A stretch of DNA of 64,000 nucleotides. Origin: Lignipirellula cremea (GTDB lineage: Bacteria > Planctomycetota > Planctomycetia > Pirellulales > Pirellulaceae). The DNA lies in the NCBI RefSeq assembly GCF_007751035.1, contig NZ_CP036433.1:5747001-5811000 (forward strand). Reading direction: 5' to 3'. Shown piece after piece: positions 36,051 through 46,908 of the stretch. The notes under the pieces were generated by a model. The model saw nothing but the letters and a program-made list of their open reading frames with translations. It made no database searches and was not told the origin of the DNA. Numbering within the stretch: position 1 is the first letter of the stretch; each line of letters opens with the position of its first letter. A program made the translations under genes and the position numbers.

Positions 36051-38493
36051 ATGGCTGGTCGCTATGGTTTGTTGATCCTGACGCTCCTGGGGGGAGCGCT
36101 GCTGGAACAACAAGCCCCAGCCCAGATGCCTCCCGGCTTGCCGTTTCTGCTGCCCTTGGGGCAACGCACCGATGCGCCCGTCGACCTCTCGCCCGCCGAC
36201 CTGGACTTCGCCAAAAAAAGCGAGCTGGAACTGCTCAGGGCGGCCCGTGTGCTGGGGAACGAGCAATGGGAAACCGCGATCGAAACCTTGCGCAACCAGA
36301 TGGAAGCAGAAGGCAGCCAGCTGATCGCCCGCGACGACTCCGTCCACCGTCCACTCGATAAAGAGTACGAACTGTTCGTGCCGGTGCGGGAACTCTGTCA
36401 AAGGCGACTGGCCGAACTGCATACAGCCGCCCCCGAGGCGTTGCGACTGTACCGTTCGCAGGTCGATTCGCTGGCCCAGCGCTGGCTGAAAGAAGGCCTC
36501 GCCCAGCGTGACGAACGCCTGTTGCGGCGCGTTCGTGAGCAATTCTTCATCAGCAGCTATGGCGACGATGCGGCGTTCTGGCTGGGAGAGTTTCACCTGC
36601 AGCGCGGCGAGCATACGTCCGCCCGGGCCTGCTGGGAAAGCATCAGCCCCCAGCTCCGCTCGCCGCCCGCCGACGACCAGGCCGTCCGCACCGCGTTTGG
36701 CGATCCGCTCTGGCGAACGCTGCGCACGGTGGACTGGAAGAAGCACGGCGACGCATTGCTGTCCGCCGTCAAAGCGCCGTCGCCCGCCCCCTGCTGGACC
36801 GCTTACCCGGATACCGACATCCCTCTGGCCGATGTCCGCGCCCGACTGGCTCTGGTCTCCATCCTGGAAGGCTCGCCGGACAGGGCCGCCCTGGAGATTG
36901 ATCTGCTCAATAGGCTGCATCCCGACGCCGCCGGTCGGCTCGCCGGCGAAGAAGGCCCCTACGCGGCGACCCTGCAAAAACTGCTGGCGGAGAGTCGCGA
37001 ATGGCCGACAATCCCGGCGCCGAAAGTATGGCCGACGCTGGGCGGCTCCCAAACCCGCACCGCCATCGCCGCCGGACAGGTCGACCCGGGCGGAACGCCG
37101 TTATGGAGTTTCCCCTTGCCGCGGGAGTCAGCCGGCAGCGACCGCCTGGGCATCGGCCGCAGTCGTCCCGGGGAAAGCCACGACGGCCTGCTCTCGTATC
37201 ATCCGATTGTGGTCGATCTGCCGGAGGTCGGCCAGGTCGTTCTGGTTCCGGAAATGACGCGGCTGTTCGCCCTCAAACTGCAGACCGGCGAACCGGCCTG
37301 GAACGCCGAAGTCGATGGCTGGCCGGCGCCGTTCTACTCTACCGCCCAGGCCCAGAACCAGGATCTCAGCCGCGAACAGGCATTCCCGGACCGGGGACGA
37401 TTCCCCTACGCCGGCGCGCCGCGGTTCACGCTCAACGCTCTTGGCGACAAACTAATCGCCCGGATGGGATCGCCCCTGACCGGAATCCGGCGAGATTCCA
37501 AAGGCGCGATCGACCAGGGGGAAATCTGCGTGTTCAACCTTGCCGCTCGCGGGCAGGTGATCAAAACGCTGCCGCCCGAGGAGGCCAACTGGTCGTTCGA
37601 CGGCGTGCCGGTCACCGATGGCTCTAACCTTTATGTCGTGCTGCGGCATACGGTCCGCGAAGACCCCAAAACCACGTTGCATGTGGCCGCCTTTGATCTG
37701 AAAACGGGCCAGCGCCGCTGGCGACGCTGGGTCTGCACCGCGGCCTCGCCAGGCGGCAGCCATGCCGATGAACTGACGCACACGCTGCTCACGCTGGCCG
37801 AAGGCAACCTCTACTGCAACACCCACCTGGGCGTGGTCGCCGCATTATCCGCCAGCGACGGCGCCCTGCAGTGGGCGACCCGTTATCGCAGGACTTCCCC
37901 CGGAGCAAACCCGGAGGAGAACGACCAGCATTTCTTCCGCGACCTGGCGCCGTGCGTGTTCCACAAAGGGATCGTCATCGCGGCGCCGGCCGACTGCGAT
38001 CATCTGTTCGCCCTCGACGCTTCGACGGGCCTGGTGCTCTGGGATACGGCCGCCCATCTGCAGTCCGACGCGGTGCATCTGCTCGGCGTCAGCGGCGATA
38101 CGCTGCTGGCCAGCGGTGACAACCTGTACTGGATCAGCACCCTCACGGGCCAGTTGACGGCCGCCTTTCCCGGCATTGCCCGCGGTCCCGGCCAGGTCGG
38201 AGCCGATCCGCCCGGTTACGGCCGCGGCGTATTAGTCGACGATGAAATTTACTGGCCCACGCGTGAACAGATTTTTGTCTTCGCGCAGCAGCCGCATCAT
38301 GGCGCGCCCGTGTTGCGGCGGCGCATTGATCTCTCGGCCAATCTGGGTCGAGCCGGCGGCGAGCCTTTGAACACGCACAGCCAGCAAGGCGGAAACCTGC
38401 TGGTGGTCGACGGCGTGCTGTTGATCGCCGGGCCCGACCGCTTGACCGCTTATAACGATACAGGACGTCCCCGAACCTACCAGGCGCCCGCTG

Positions 38494-38504
<11 letters not shown>
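36051..38504 (+). CDS. Secreted PQQ-like beta-propeller protein in MoxR operon
   Basis: 817 residues from ATG 36051, with a signal peptide ([19 protein letters not shown]). The N-terminal 300 residues are helical and TPR-like ([20 protein letters not shown]). From about 330 on, PQQ/WD-like blades appear: [34 protein letters not shown] and [17 protein letters not shown]. Such propellers bind partners or, rarely, PQQ. The stop overlaps the MoxR start by 11 bases, so MoxR and DUF58 are translationally coupled to it. It may be the exported client of that pair. Confidence 0.85.
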
Positions 38505-39549
<1,045 letters not shown>

Positions 39550-40473
39550 GCTGCACGGCCTGCAGTTGCGGGCCCGGCATATTGTGGAAGGGTACGTGGC
39601 CGGTCTGCATCGCAGCCCGTTCCATGGTTTTTCCATCGAGTTCGCCGAGCACCGTGAATACTCGCCCGGCGACGATCTCCGATACGTGGACTGGAAGGTG
39701 TTCGGCCGCACCGACAAGGTTTATCTCAAACAGTACGAAGACGAAACCAACCTGGTCTGCTACCTGGTCCTCGATATCAGTGAGAGCATGCTCTACAAAG
39801 GCCCCGGCGACGGTCTCAGCAAATTAGAGTACGCCCAGTGCATGGCCGCCGCGATCGCCTGGCTGGTGCTGCACCAGCAGGACGCCGTGTCGCTGATCAC
39901 CTTCGACAGCGAGATCCGCCGCTTTGTTCAGCCCAGCAGCAACCCTTCTCACATCCGGCAGATTCTGCATGTTCTGGAAACGGTCGAACCGGCGCCAAAA
40001 ACGTCGCTCGGCCCGATCTTTCACGACCTGTCGGAACGCCTGAAGAAACGCGGCGTCGTGATCCTGCTGAGCGATCTGTTCAACGACATCAACTCCATGA
40101 TGGCCGGCCTCAAGCACTTCCGCCACCGCCGGCACGATGTGGTCATGTTCCACACGCTCGACGCGGCCGAGCTCGACTTCCCTTTTGACAACCCGACTCT
40201 GTTCAAGGGGCTGGAAGATTACCCGGAAATGCTGGCCGACCCCAGGGCATTGCGGACCGCCTATTTGAAAGAGTTCAACGCCTACCTGCAGCAGGTGCAA
40301 ACGGCCTGTCGCTCCCAGCAGATCGACTACCGCCTGAACCGGACCGACGCCAGCTTCGACACCGTCCTCAGCACCTACCTCGCCGGCCGGCAGTCGCGAA
40401 TACGGTAGCGCGGAATGGCAAGCATTCGGGTTCTGTTCGACGGTTCGCTGCCAGAACTAAAAAAACGGTTTGA

Positions 40474-40499
40474 CATTCTCTGGCGATATACAGAGAATG
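40474..40499. repeat. Perfect inverted repeat upstream of the macro-domain gene
   Basis: 9-bp arms CATTCTCTG/CAGAGAATG with an 8-base spacer, 79 bases before the macro-domain start. The palindrome could be an operator or the end of the DUF58 transcript. There is no U-tract on the plus strand. Confidence 0.45.
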
Positions 40500-40577
40500 C
40501 CAGCCCAACTGCAAACGTCGTGTTGTGCAGACTTCTGTAAAATAAAATCGATCTGACTGAACTGAGACTCACACTGC

Positions 40578-41198
40578 ATGGCGTTACCTATCGACCTTTG
40601 GCTGATCCACCCCCAACTGGAAATGTGCGACGCATTCCGTTCACGATTCGACGGCCTGCCAAACGTCACCGTCTTGCAGAGCCGATTCGAGGATCTTCCG
40701 CCGCATGACTGCTTTGTGACGGCGGCCAATGCCTTTGGCATCATGAACGCCGGCATCGACGCAGCCGTCATTCGCTTCCACGGGTCGGACCTGATGACGC
40801 GCGTGCAACACCGGATACTCGACCAGTTCCTGGGTGAGCAACCGATTGGAACGTCGTTCATCGAACCCACCGGAAACGCTCAATACCCGTTCATTGCCCA
40901 CTCGCCGACGATGCGAGTGCCTGGATCGATTGCAGGCACGGACAAGGTCTACTGCGCCACCTGGGCCTCCCTGATCGCCGTATACAGATATATCGTGAAG
41001 TTTCCGGATTCCATCCGTTCGGTTGTCTTTCCGGCAATGGGCGCCGGATTTGGCGGCGTTCCCTACACCGAAGTGGCTCGACAAATGGCTGCCGCCTATC
41101 GGCATTACCTTTCGCCACCCCACCGCATGAACTGGGACATGGTCGCCGCTCGTCAGAAAAGCATCCACTACGATGGAAACCGCCAGGTCTCGCGCTGA
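40578..41198 (+). CDS. Macro-domain protein
   Basis: 206 residues from ATG 40578. It matches the macro-domain layout: TAANAFGIMNAGIDAAVIRF is the A-N-x-x-x-x-x-x-G-I/V-x-x-A block that binds ADP-ribose, and VVFPAMGAGFGGVPYTEVAR is the C-terminal phosphate loop with the helix that follows. Macro domains bind or hydrolyse ADP-ribose derivatives in the cytoplasm. No ADP-ribosyltransferase gene is adjacent. It opens an accessory group running to 43552. Confidence 0.82.
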   Translation: MALPIDLWLIHPQLEMCDAFRSRFDGLPNVTVLQSRFEDLPPHDCFVTAANAFGIMNAGIDAAVIRFHGSDLMTRVQHRILDQFLGEQPIGTSFIEPTGNAQYPFIAHSPTMRVPGSIAGTDKVYCATWASLIAVYRYIVKFPDSIRSVVFPAMGAGFGGVPYTEVARQMAAAYRHYLSPPHRMNWDMVAARQKSIHYDGNRQVSR

Positions 41199-41342
41199 CG
41201 TTGGGGCGAAACGCGGGGATACCTGTGCGACACACCGCAGTCGCGCGTCAGATTTTTGGCAGTGATTGACTATTTCGACGCGGCCTTTTAATTCGTGCCG
41301 GCATTCGGCGCCCGATTGAAATAACGCACCGAGGCAAAGCTT

Positions 41343-41921
41343 GTGAGTCAGACCCCGGCCGAATTGTTCGAATGCGGCGTCCGCGATTACTTTCGCGATT
41401 TTGGACATCGCCAGGCGCGGGAGGCGCCGCACCAGACATGGCTGACGATCTGTGTTTCAAAATACATCAACCCGCAGCTGATTGTGGCGGAACTGCAGGC
41501 GCCCTGCCACGATGTGGGCGTCTTCGGCGGCATGGATCCCTCGAAGGGCGCCTTGAATTTCGACTTTGCCATTACCCGTGCGGAGATGGATTTGCGAACG
41601 TGGAAAACACGCACGCCTGGCTGGCGAAGCGGCGTCTCCACTTGCATGCAAACCCTGACAACGCTGAACAACGTCGCGGTCCTGGCGGAACTGAAAATTG
41701 CGAAGTCCACCTCCACCAAAACTGCGTCCCTGGCAAAAGACCTGCACAAGCTGACCGGCGCCGTCAGGTTCCTCGAAAGTCAAGGTTGCCACGCCTTTCC
41801 CGATTGCTACTTTGTTATCCTGGATCCAGAACGCGTGCTGGATATCGTACGGGCGACAAAGATTGTGCAAGACGACTGGCCCGTCGACAAGCCTTTCCCC
41901 AAACTGCTTGTCGGCCCTTGA
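41343..41921 (+). CDS. Hypothetical protein, possible PD-(D/E)XK-like fold
   Basis: 192 residues from GTG 41343. No family is recognised. FDFAITRAEMD (Asp74) followed by a strand VAVLAELKIAKS (Glu116-x-Lys118) fits the acidic D...ExK arrangement of PD-(D/E)XK nucleases and of related restriction-enzyme-like proteins, but that pattern is short and can arise by chance. No membrane or signal segment. It lies between the macro-domain gene and a small membrane protein, all on the same strand. Confidence 0.65.
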   Translation: MSQTPAELFECGVRDYFRDFGHRQAREAPHQTWLTICVSKYINPQLIVAELQAPCHDVGVFGGMDPSKGALNFDFAITRAEMDLRTWKTRTPGWRSGVSTCMQTLTTLNNVAVLAELKIAKSTSTKTASLAKDLHKLTGAVRFLESQGCHAFPDCYFVILDPERVLDIVRATKIVQDDWPVDKPFPKLLVGP

Positions 41922-41949
41922 ACGCTCCCCCGCACGCCATGGAGTAACT

Positions 41950-42357
41950 ATGGAAGCCATCCCCGTTATCATCGCTCTTGTCGTTTTGCTCGCAGTGCTA
42001 GGCGGGTATATTTGGGTGGTGTCATGGGCCATTAATGATGCCCAAAAACGTGGCTACGGCAGCGGACTCATTGTCGTTCTCTTCTGGATTTTCGGTCCTG
42101 TCGCTGCGGTGATCTGGTTGATAGCACGACCAACCGAAACTCTCGTTCAACGGGCGCCAAAATCCTATGACGATCCCGAGGACGCGCTGGCGGCCGCATC
42201 CAGGCTCGATTCTCTCGGTGACTGGGATGCGGCTGCAGAATTGTATACGTCGGTTGCTGAGCGCTGGCCCGAGCATCGCAAGTACGCTGGCAATTGCCTG
42301 GCGGAGGTCAAGCAGAAACTGGCGTCACACGATCCGCAGGCAAAAGACGTCCCCTAA
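41950..42357 (+). CDS. Small membrane protein with TPR-like tail
   Basis: 135 residues from ATG 41950, with GGAG about 9 bases upstream. An N-terminal helix (VIIALVVLLAVLGGYIWVVS) and a second one (SGLIVVLFWIFGPVAAVIWL) form a hairpin in the membrane. The C-terminal soluble part LDSLGDWDAAAELYTSVAER is a single TPR-like helix pair. The two-helix start resembles short phospholipase_D_N/PLDc_N-type membrane anchors. Function unknown. Confidence 0.72.
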   Translation: MEAIPVIIALVVLLAVLGGYIWVVSWAINDAQKRGYGSGLIVVLFWIFGPVAAVIWLIARPTETLVQRAPKSYDDPEDALAAASRLDSLGDWDAAAELYTSVAERWPEHRKYAGNCLAEVKQKLASHDPQAKDVP

Positions 42358-42420
42358 CCAACGCATGCACGCAGGCCCGGTTTGCCATGCGTTTCGCCAC
42401 AAACCGCCGGAAAGTCTATG

Positions 42421-42851
42421 ATGAAACCCTGGCAACACCGCTTTGAGAACCACATGCGTGACGCCGAGCTGATGATGGCGGAATCTGCCTGGCGCGATGC
42501 TTTTCCACACTTCAAGTCAGCGCTCGGTGAAGTTCCCGAACCCCTGTACGACCACTATGAAGCGACCCGCGCCGTTATGGGATCGCGGATTGCTACTACT
42601 TCCTGGGCAAGTACGAACAAGCCGAACAACCGCTTCGCGACCTGCTGCTCTTGCCCGACGCTGCAGCCAACCCGTACATTCGACTGCGGCGGGGCCAGGT
42701 GTTACATCATCTTGGAGACAGCAAAGCGGCGGCAATCGAATGGACCTGCGCCTACCTCAATGGCGGACGCGAAGTGTTTGACGGCGAAACAGACTGCAAA
42801 GAAGCAATGGAAGCCGTGATCGAGCCACTGGCGGACCCGTTCGTCAATTAG
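42421..42851 (+). pseudogene. TPR-like gene broken by a frameshift
   Basis: The first half starts at ATG 42421 (MMKPWQHRFENHMRDAELMM) and is read to about EPLYDHYEATR. Past about 42570 the meaningful reading moves back one base: RYGIADCYYFLGKYEQAEQP continues to a stop at 42851 and completes a normal TPR helix pattern. In the original frame the downstream protein becomes Ser/Thr/Cys-rich nonsense ending at 42819. One missing base near 42565-42575 explains it. No slippery heptamer was noticed at the junction, so this looks like a mutation or a read error rather than programmed frameshifting. Confidence 0.75.
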
Positions 42852-42886
42852 CAAAACCCGCTGGATTTGTCCTCAAGGGCCGCTGC

Positions 42887-43552
42887 ATGAAGTACGGACT
42901 TGCGTTTGCGAATCTCGCGGCGTTGATCGCAATCGTTGCGATTGGCAAGGGCGGCTGGTGCTACCTGCTGCTCTGGCCGGCCTTGTCGTTTGCTCTGGTT
43001 GCGGTCGCGTACTTTGGCGCAGGCGTCGTTGTCTTCGGCAAGCGTCCGAACGGGAAGCTTGCCGGCTGCCGTGCGATCCTGCTGGCGCCGTTCCTGGCGT
43101 ATCTCACCGTGGTCTGGCACGTCGTCCGCTACTTCTCCCGTGAAGAGGCGTTCCATTCTCTCACGGAAACCGTGTTCGTCGGTCGTCGGTTGCTGTCGCA
43201 CGAACGCCCTTCGTCTTTCGACCACATCGTTGACTTGACCTGCGAGTTCAACGAACCACGCCGGATGCGATCGTCAGGCTACCTCGCGTTTCCCATCCTG
43301 GACGGACATTACCCCGCGGCGGAGGCGCTCCGGCAGATGGCGGCCCGCGTCGCCCAGTTTGACGGCGTGATCTACATTCATTGCGCCCAGGGGCATGGCC
43401 GCACGGCGACCTTCGCCATCGCCTGGTTGCTCCATCAGGGGATTTGCCAGTCCGTCGACGACGCCGAAAATTATGTTCTCCAGCGCCGACCAGCAGCCCA
43501 CCTCAACCCCGCCCAGCGTGCGATGCTACGTTCGCTCTACGATGCCGCCTAA
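42887..43552 (+). CDS. Membrane-anchored dual-specificity/tyrosine phosphatase
   Basis: 221 residues from ATG 42887. Two N-terminal hydrophobic helices (about 8-50) plus a weaker one near 62-80 anchor the protein. The phosphatase domain contains HCAQGHGR at 165-172, the HCxxGxxR loop with nucleophile Cys166 and Arg172, and ILDG near 139 with the likely general-acid Asp. The branch resembles the membrane-associated phosphatases of the phosphatidylglycerophosphate phosphatase type, so the substrate could be lipid or protein. It is the last gene of the accessory group. Confidence 0.85.
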   Translation: MKYGLAFANLAALIAIVAIGKGGWCYLLLWPALSFALVAVAYFGAGVVVFGKRPNGKLAGCRAILLAPFLAYLTVVWHVVRYFSREEAFHSLTETVFVGRRLLSHERPSSFDHIVDLTCEFNEPRRMRSSGYLAFPILDGHYPAAEALRQMAARVAQFDGVIYIHCAQGHGRTATFAIAWLLHQGICQSVDDAENYVLQRRPAAHLNPAQRAMLRSLYDAA

Positions 43553-43775
43553 CGATGTCGTGAACGGGAGCTGCCGAATGTCTGCATGCTCCGATCAGAG
43601 GCTTTTGCAGACTTTCGTCCGGTTCGGTTTTTTGCTGCAGACGCAGGCGTCTCCGTGTAGACTGCGTTCCGCACGAAATGCCAGCTTCTGCGTGCGCATC
43701 CCGACTGGAATACCAAAGGATCGACCCTTGGAAACGCAACTGCCGTACCCGCCTGCTCGTCCCCGCTCGCTCTTC

Positions 43776-46700
43776 ATGCGACTTAATGCATCCCGACGGC
43801 TGGTGCGAGGCTTGCTCTCGCTGGCGATCGGCTGCCTGGCGATGTTCGTCTGCCCGGCCTTTTGTTCGCAGGCTTGGTGTCAGGAAACGGTTGCGGACGA
43901 AGAGACGTCGCAGATCGACCTGCTGATCGAGGACGCCGACGCCCGCGATTTCCACGTGCCCGAATCGCTGACGATGCGGCTGCGGATCCTGGCGCTCGAC
44001 CCGTTTGAGCCGACACAGATTCAGTACAAGTACGGCGGCTGGGGTTCGCCGGGCGAACGCATTTATGGCCATTTCTGGAAGCCCGATCCGCCTCCCGTCG
44101 CCCAGGCCAAACCGGCCGAAGTCGACCTGGACGACCTGCTCGACAGCCCCACTACCGCGAAGAAGCCGGCCGGCGACAAGCCACTGACCGACAGCCTGAA
44201 ACGGCCCGAGATTGCGAACCCGCAGGGCCGCAAGTACGTCGAGAAGCCGCCCCTGTTCCAGCTGCGCGAATGGACGGAGCAGACGCCCCTTTCTAATTTT
44301 GTCACCGGCGGCGCCACGGCTCCGCGCTTTCTCCAGGTGTTCGGCGGCGACGGCGGAGAAATCGTCGGCCAGACCGATACGGGCGAACGGAACTTCGTCG
44401 GGGCCGCCCGGAACTTCCAGGTAGAATTCGAGTTCTACTACCAGGGGAAGCTGCTCAAACAGTTCGTGATTCACGCCCCCGATGCGCCGATCGCGCCGCT
44501 GGTCATCCCGTATCATGAGCTGACCGGAACCGTTGAACCGACCGACCCGGCGTTCCTGGATAACCTGGTTCCGCTGGAAACCTACGTCCGGCGCCGGGCC
44601 GACATGGCCGAGGCCCAGCCCTGGTCCGCCGGCCCCAAGCCGACTCTTTTCGCCATGGTCAGCAACCTGGGCGGCTATGCTCCGACGCATCGCCTGGGCT
44701 CCCGGCATGCCGACCCGGCGATCGTCACCCAGGAGGCCCGCATCTTGCGAGCGATGGGAATCAATGGTTTCCAGGGCGCCCCCGGCTTTTTCGTTCGCCA
44801 GGCGATGCGGCAGGAAGGGGCAGCCGCGCCGTTCCACCGGGCCGACGACGATCACGCCCCCGGCTACCCCGTGCCGCGCTGGACCAGCGCCGCATCACCG
44901 CCGAACTCCGGCTGTCCTTACGCCCCCGGAGTGGAAGCGGCCAAACAGGCGGCCGCGGTCGAAGCGGTCGCCGGCATGCGGGCGAAGAGCGGTTTTGACA
45001 TGATCTACGACGTGACGGTCGACGAGATCGGCTCGGTTTACGACATGACGGAGGAAGGGAAAGCCCACATGGGGACCTGCCCGCATTGCCGCCGCGGTTT
45101 CCAGGAATACGTGCAAAGCATGGGCCTCACCGCCGCCGACTTCGGCGCCGCCGACATCTCCCAGGTAACCCCGCTGGTCGTTTCCCGCAAAGGGGCGGCG
45201 CCCCAGGGCGAGGTCAGCAAGGGCGATGCAATGCGGGCTTACTGGACGTTGCGTTTCAACTGCCACGCTTCGGCGCAGCTGTTCGCCCCCATGCGAGCCG
45301 CCGCCAGGGCGGAGAACGCCAACAAGCGGCAGGCGGTCGACCAGGGCGATACCACGAGCGCGACGGCCCGGCAGCCGTGGATGTATCCCGGCGCCATGCG
45401 GGGGAACACTTTTCTGATGGGCGGCCACAGCCTGGACTTTTTCAACTGGTACCGGACGGCCGACAACGCGTTTGTCTACGAAACTTCCAATCGCGACCCG
45501 CGGGTCTGGTCCTGGGACAGCTATCTGTGCGATGTCGGTCGGACAGTCATCGCCCAGCCGGACATGGGGCAGGAACTGTTCGCGGTCTACGTCAAACCGC
45601 ATCGCGGTGCTCCCATGCAGCGGGCTTTGTCCGCCGTCAGTCGCGGCGCCCGGTACATCAACTGGTATACCTACGGGCCATCGTACGCCAAAGGCGATAT
45701 GTGGGGGCATCGGCCCGAGATCATGGCGCAGGTCGCCCAGACGAATCGGCTGATCGCCGCGGCGGAAGAGGTGCTGTATGACAGCAAATGGTCACAGCCG
45801 GCCCGGATCGCGGTAGTCAAGCCGCGGGCTTCGGAACTGTGGATGACGCTCTCGGGCGGCGCCCCCGTCTGGACGGCCTCGTGGGAGAATGCCAAATGGG
45901 TGTACGCAGCCCTGACGCATGCCCATCTGCCGGTGGATCCGATCGACCAGGTGATGATCCGCGACCAGGACCTGTCACAGTATCGCGTGATCTATCTTAA
46001 TGGACCGGCCCTGGAACGAGCGGCGGCCCAGAAGCTGGCCGACTGGGTCGCCGGGGGCGGCGTGCTGGTGACGATGGGCTATGGCCTGTCGCGCGACGAA
46101 TACAACCAGCCGCTGGAATTCCTGCAGCCGGTGCTGGGACTCAGCAAGCGGACCGAACCGGAAATGTGGCATTCCACGCGAACGTACGGCGCGACCAGCC
46201 TGCAGACGTATGACGACGCCAGTCGTCTGGGCGAACGTCCCACGCCGGCGACCGCCAGCGTAAAGAGCGCCGGGACCGACGGGGCTGAAGCTACCGGCTT
46301 TGAACTAACGGTCGGCCGCGAGGTGCTGCATCCGGCCGCGGGGACGGAAGTGCTGTCGCGCTACGGCGACGGCGGGGTGGCGGCGACCCGTCATCCGCAC
46401 GGGCAAGGCGAAGTGATCGTCCTCGGATACTTCGCCGGCCTGGAGTACGCGGTCCCGCTGATGCACGACCGCTTCGACATGCAGCGTGACTTCGACCCGC
46501 TCCGCCGCCGGGCAGTGGTGGCTCCGGCCGTCGCCCGGGCGCAGCCGGTGGTTGATGCGAGCGAACCGACAATCGAAGGGGTGCTGCTGAAAAACACGAC
46601 GACCGGCAAGCAGGCGATCACGCTGATGAACTGGGCGTACGGCGTCACCGCGGTGCGCGTGATCCAGTCCGAACAATCCCGCCAGGAGCGGCCGGTCGTG

Positions 46701-46874
46701 AGTCACCTGCCGGCCCGGAATGTGAAAGTGGTCGTCCGCGGCGCCGGCGCCGTCCAACGGGTGCGATCGCTTGCGTTAGAGCAGACTTTCGCCGTGGAAC
46801 CCGGCAGCGATGGCGAGAGTTTCCAATTCACGCTGCACGAGCTCCGCGAAGGCGACATCCTGCTGCTCGAATAG
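43776..46874 (+). CDS. Large secreted protein with GH42-trimerisation-like domain
   Basis: 1032 residues from ATG 43776; an in-frame TTG lies at about 43728 and the frame opens further upstream. A signal peptide covers RLVRGLLSLAIGCLAMFV. The middle (about 270-760) looks like an alpha/beta barrel glycoside-hydrolase fold: YDVTVDEIGSVYDM and ARYINWYTYGPSY. About 770-860 resembles the beta-galactosidase trimerisation domain (YRVIYLNGPALERAAAQKLA, then DWVAGGGVLVTM). The C-terminus is beta-rich. A glycosidase role is inferred only; a catalytic pair was not identified. Confidence 0.72.
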   Translation: MRLNASRRLVRGLLSLAIGCLAMFVCPAFCSQAWCQETVADEETSQIDLLIEDADARDFHVPESLTMRLRILALDPFEPTQIQYKYGGWGSPGERIYGHFWKPDPPPVAQAKPAEVDLDDLLDSPTTAKKPAGDKPLTDSLKRPEIANPQGRKYVEKPPLFQLREWTEQTPLSNFVTGGATAPRFLQVFGGDGGEIVGQTDTGERNFVGAARNFQVEFEFYYQGKLLKQFVIHAPDAPIAPLVIPYHELTGTVEPTDPAFLDNLVPLETYVRRRADMAEAQPWSAGPKPTLFAMVSNLGGYAPTHRLGSRHADPAIVTQEARILRAMGINGFQGAPGFFVRQAMRQEGAAAPFHRADDDHAPGYPVPRWTSAASPPNSGCPYAPGVEAAKQAAAVEAVAGMRAKSGFDMIYDVTVDEIGSVYDMTEEGKAHMGTCPHCRRGFQEYVQSMGLTAADFGAADISQVTPLVVSRKGAAPQGEVSKGDAMRAYWTLRFNCHASAQLFAPMRAAARAENANKRQAVDQGDTTSATARQPWMYPGAMRGNTFLMGGHSLDFFNWYRTADNAFVYETSNRDPRVWSWDSYLCDVGRTVIAQPDMGQELFAVYVKPHRGAPMQRALSAVSRGARYINWYTYGPSYAKGDMWGHRPEIMAQVAQTNRLIAAAEEVLYDSKWSQPARIAVVKPRASELWMTLSGGAPVWTASWENAKWVYAALTHAHLPVDPIDQVMIRDQDLSQYRVIYLNGPALERAAAQKLADWVAGGGVLVTMGYGLSRDEYNQPLEFLQPVLGLSKRTEPEMWHSTRTYGATSLQTYDDASRLGERPTPATASVKSAGTDGAEATGFELTVGREVLHPAAGTEVLSRYGDGGVAATRHPHGQGEVIVLGYFAGLEYAVPLMHDRFDMQRDFDPLRRRAVVAPAVARAQPVVDASEPTIEGVLLKNTTTGKQAITLMNWAYGVTAVRVIQSEQSRQERPVVSHLPARNVKVVVRGAGAVQRVRSLALEQTFAVEPGSDGESFQFTLHELREGDILLLE

Positions 46875-46908
46875 CGGTCCGCAGGTGGTCGTTCTAACGC
46901 CGGCCGGT

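Noticed and set aside
42565-42580. Programmed -1 frameshift
   Set aside because: No slippery X-XXY-YYZ heptamer or downstream hairpin was seen at the junction.
40578-43552. Calling the accessory group an antiviral defense island
   Set aside because: Macro and phosphatase domains occur in many housekeeping settings, and no known defense core gene is present.
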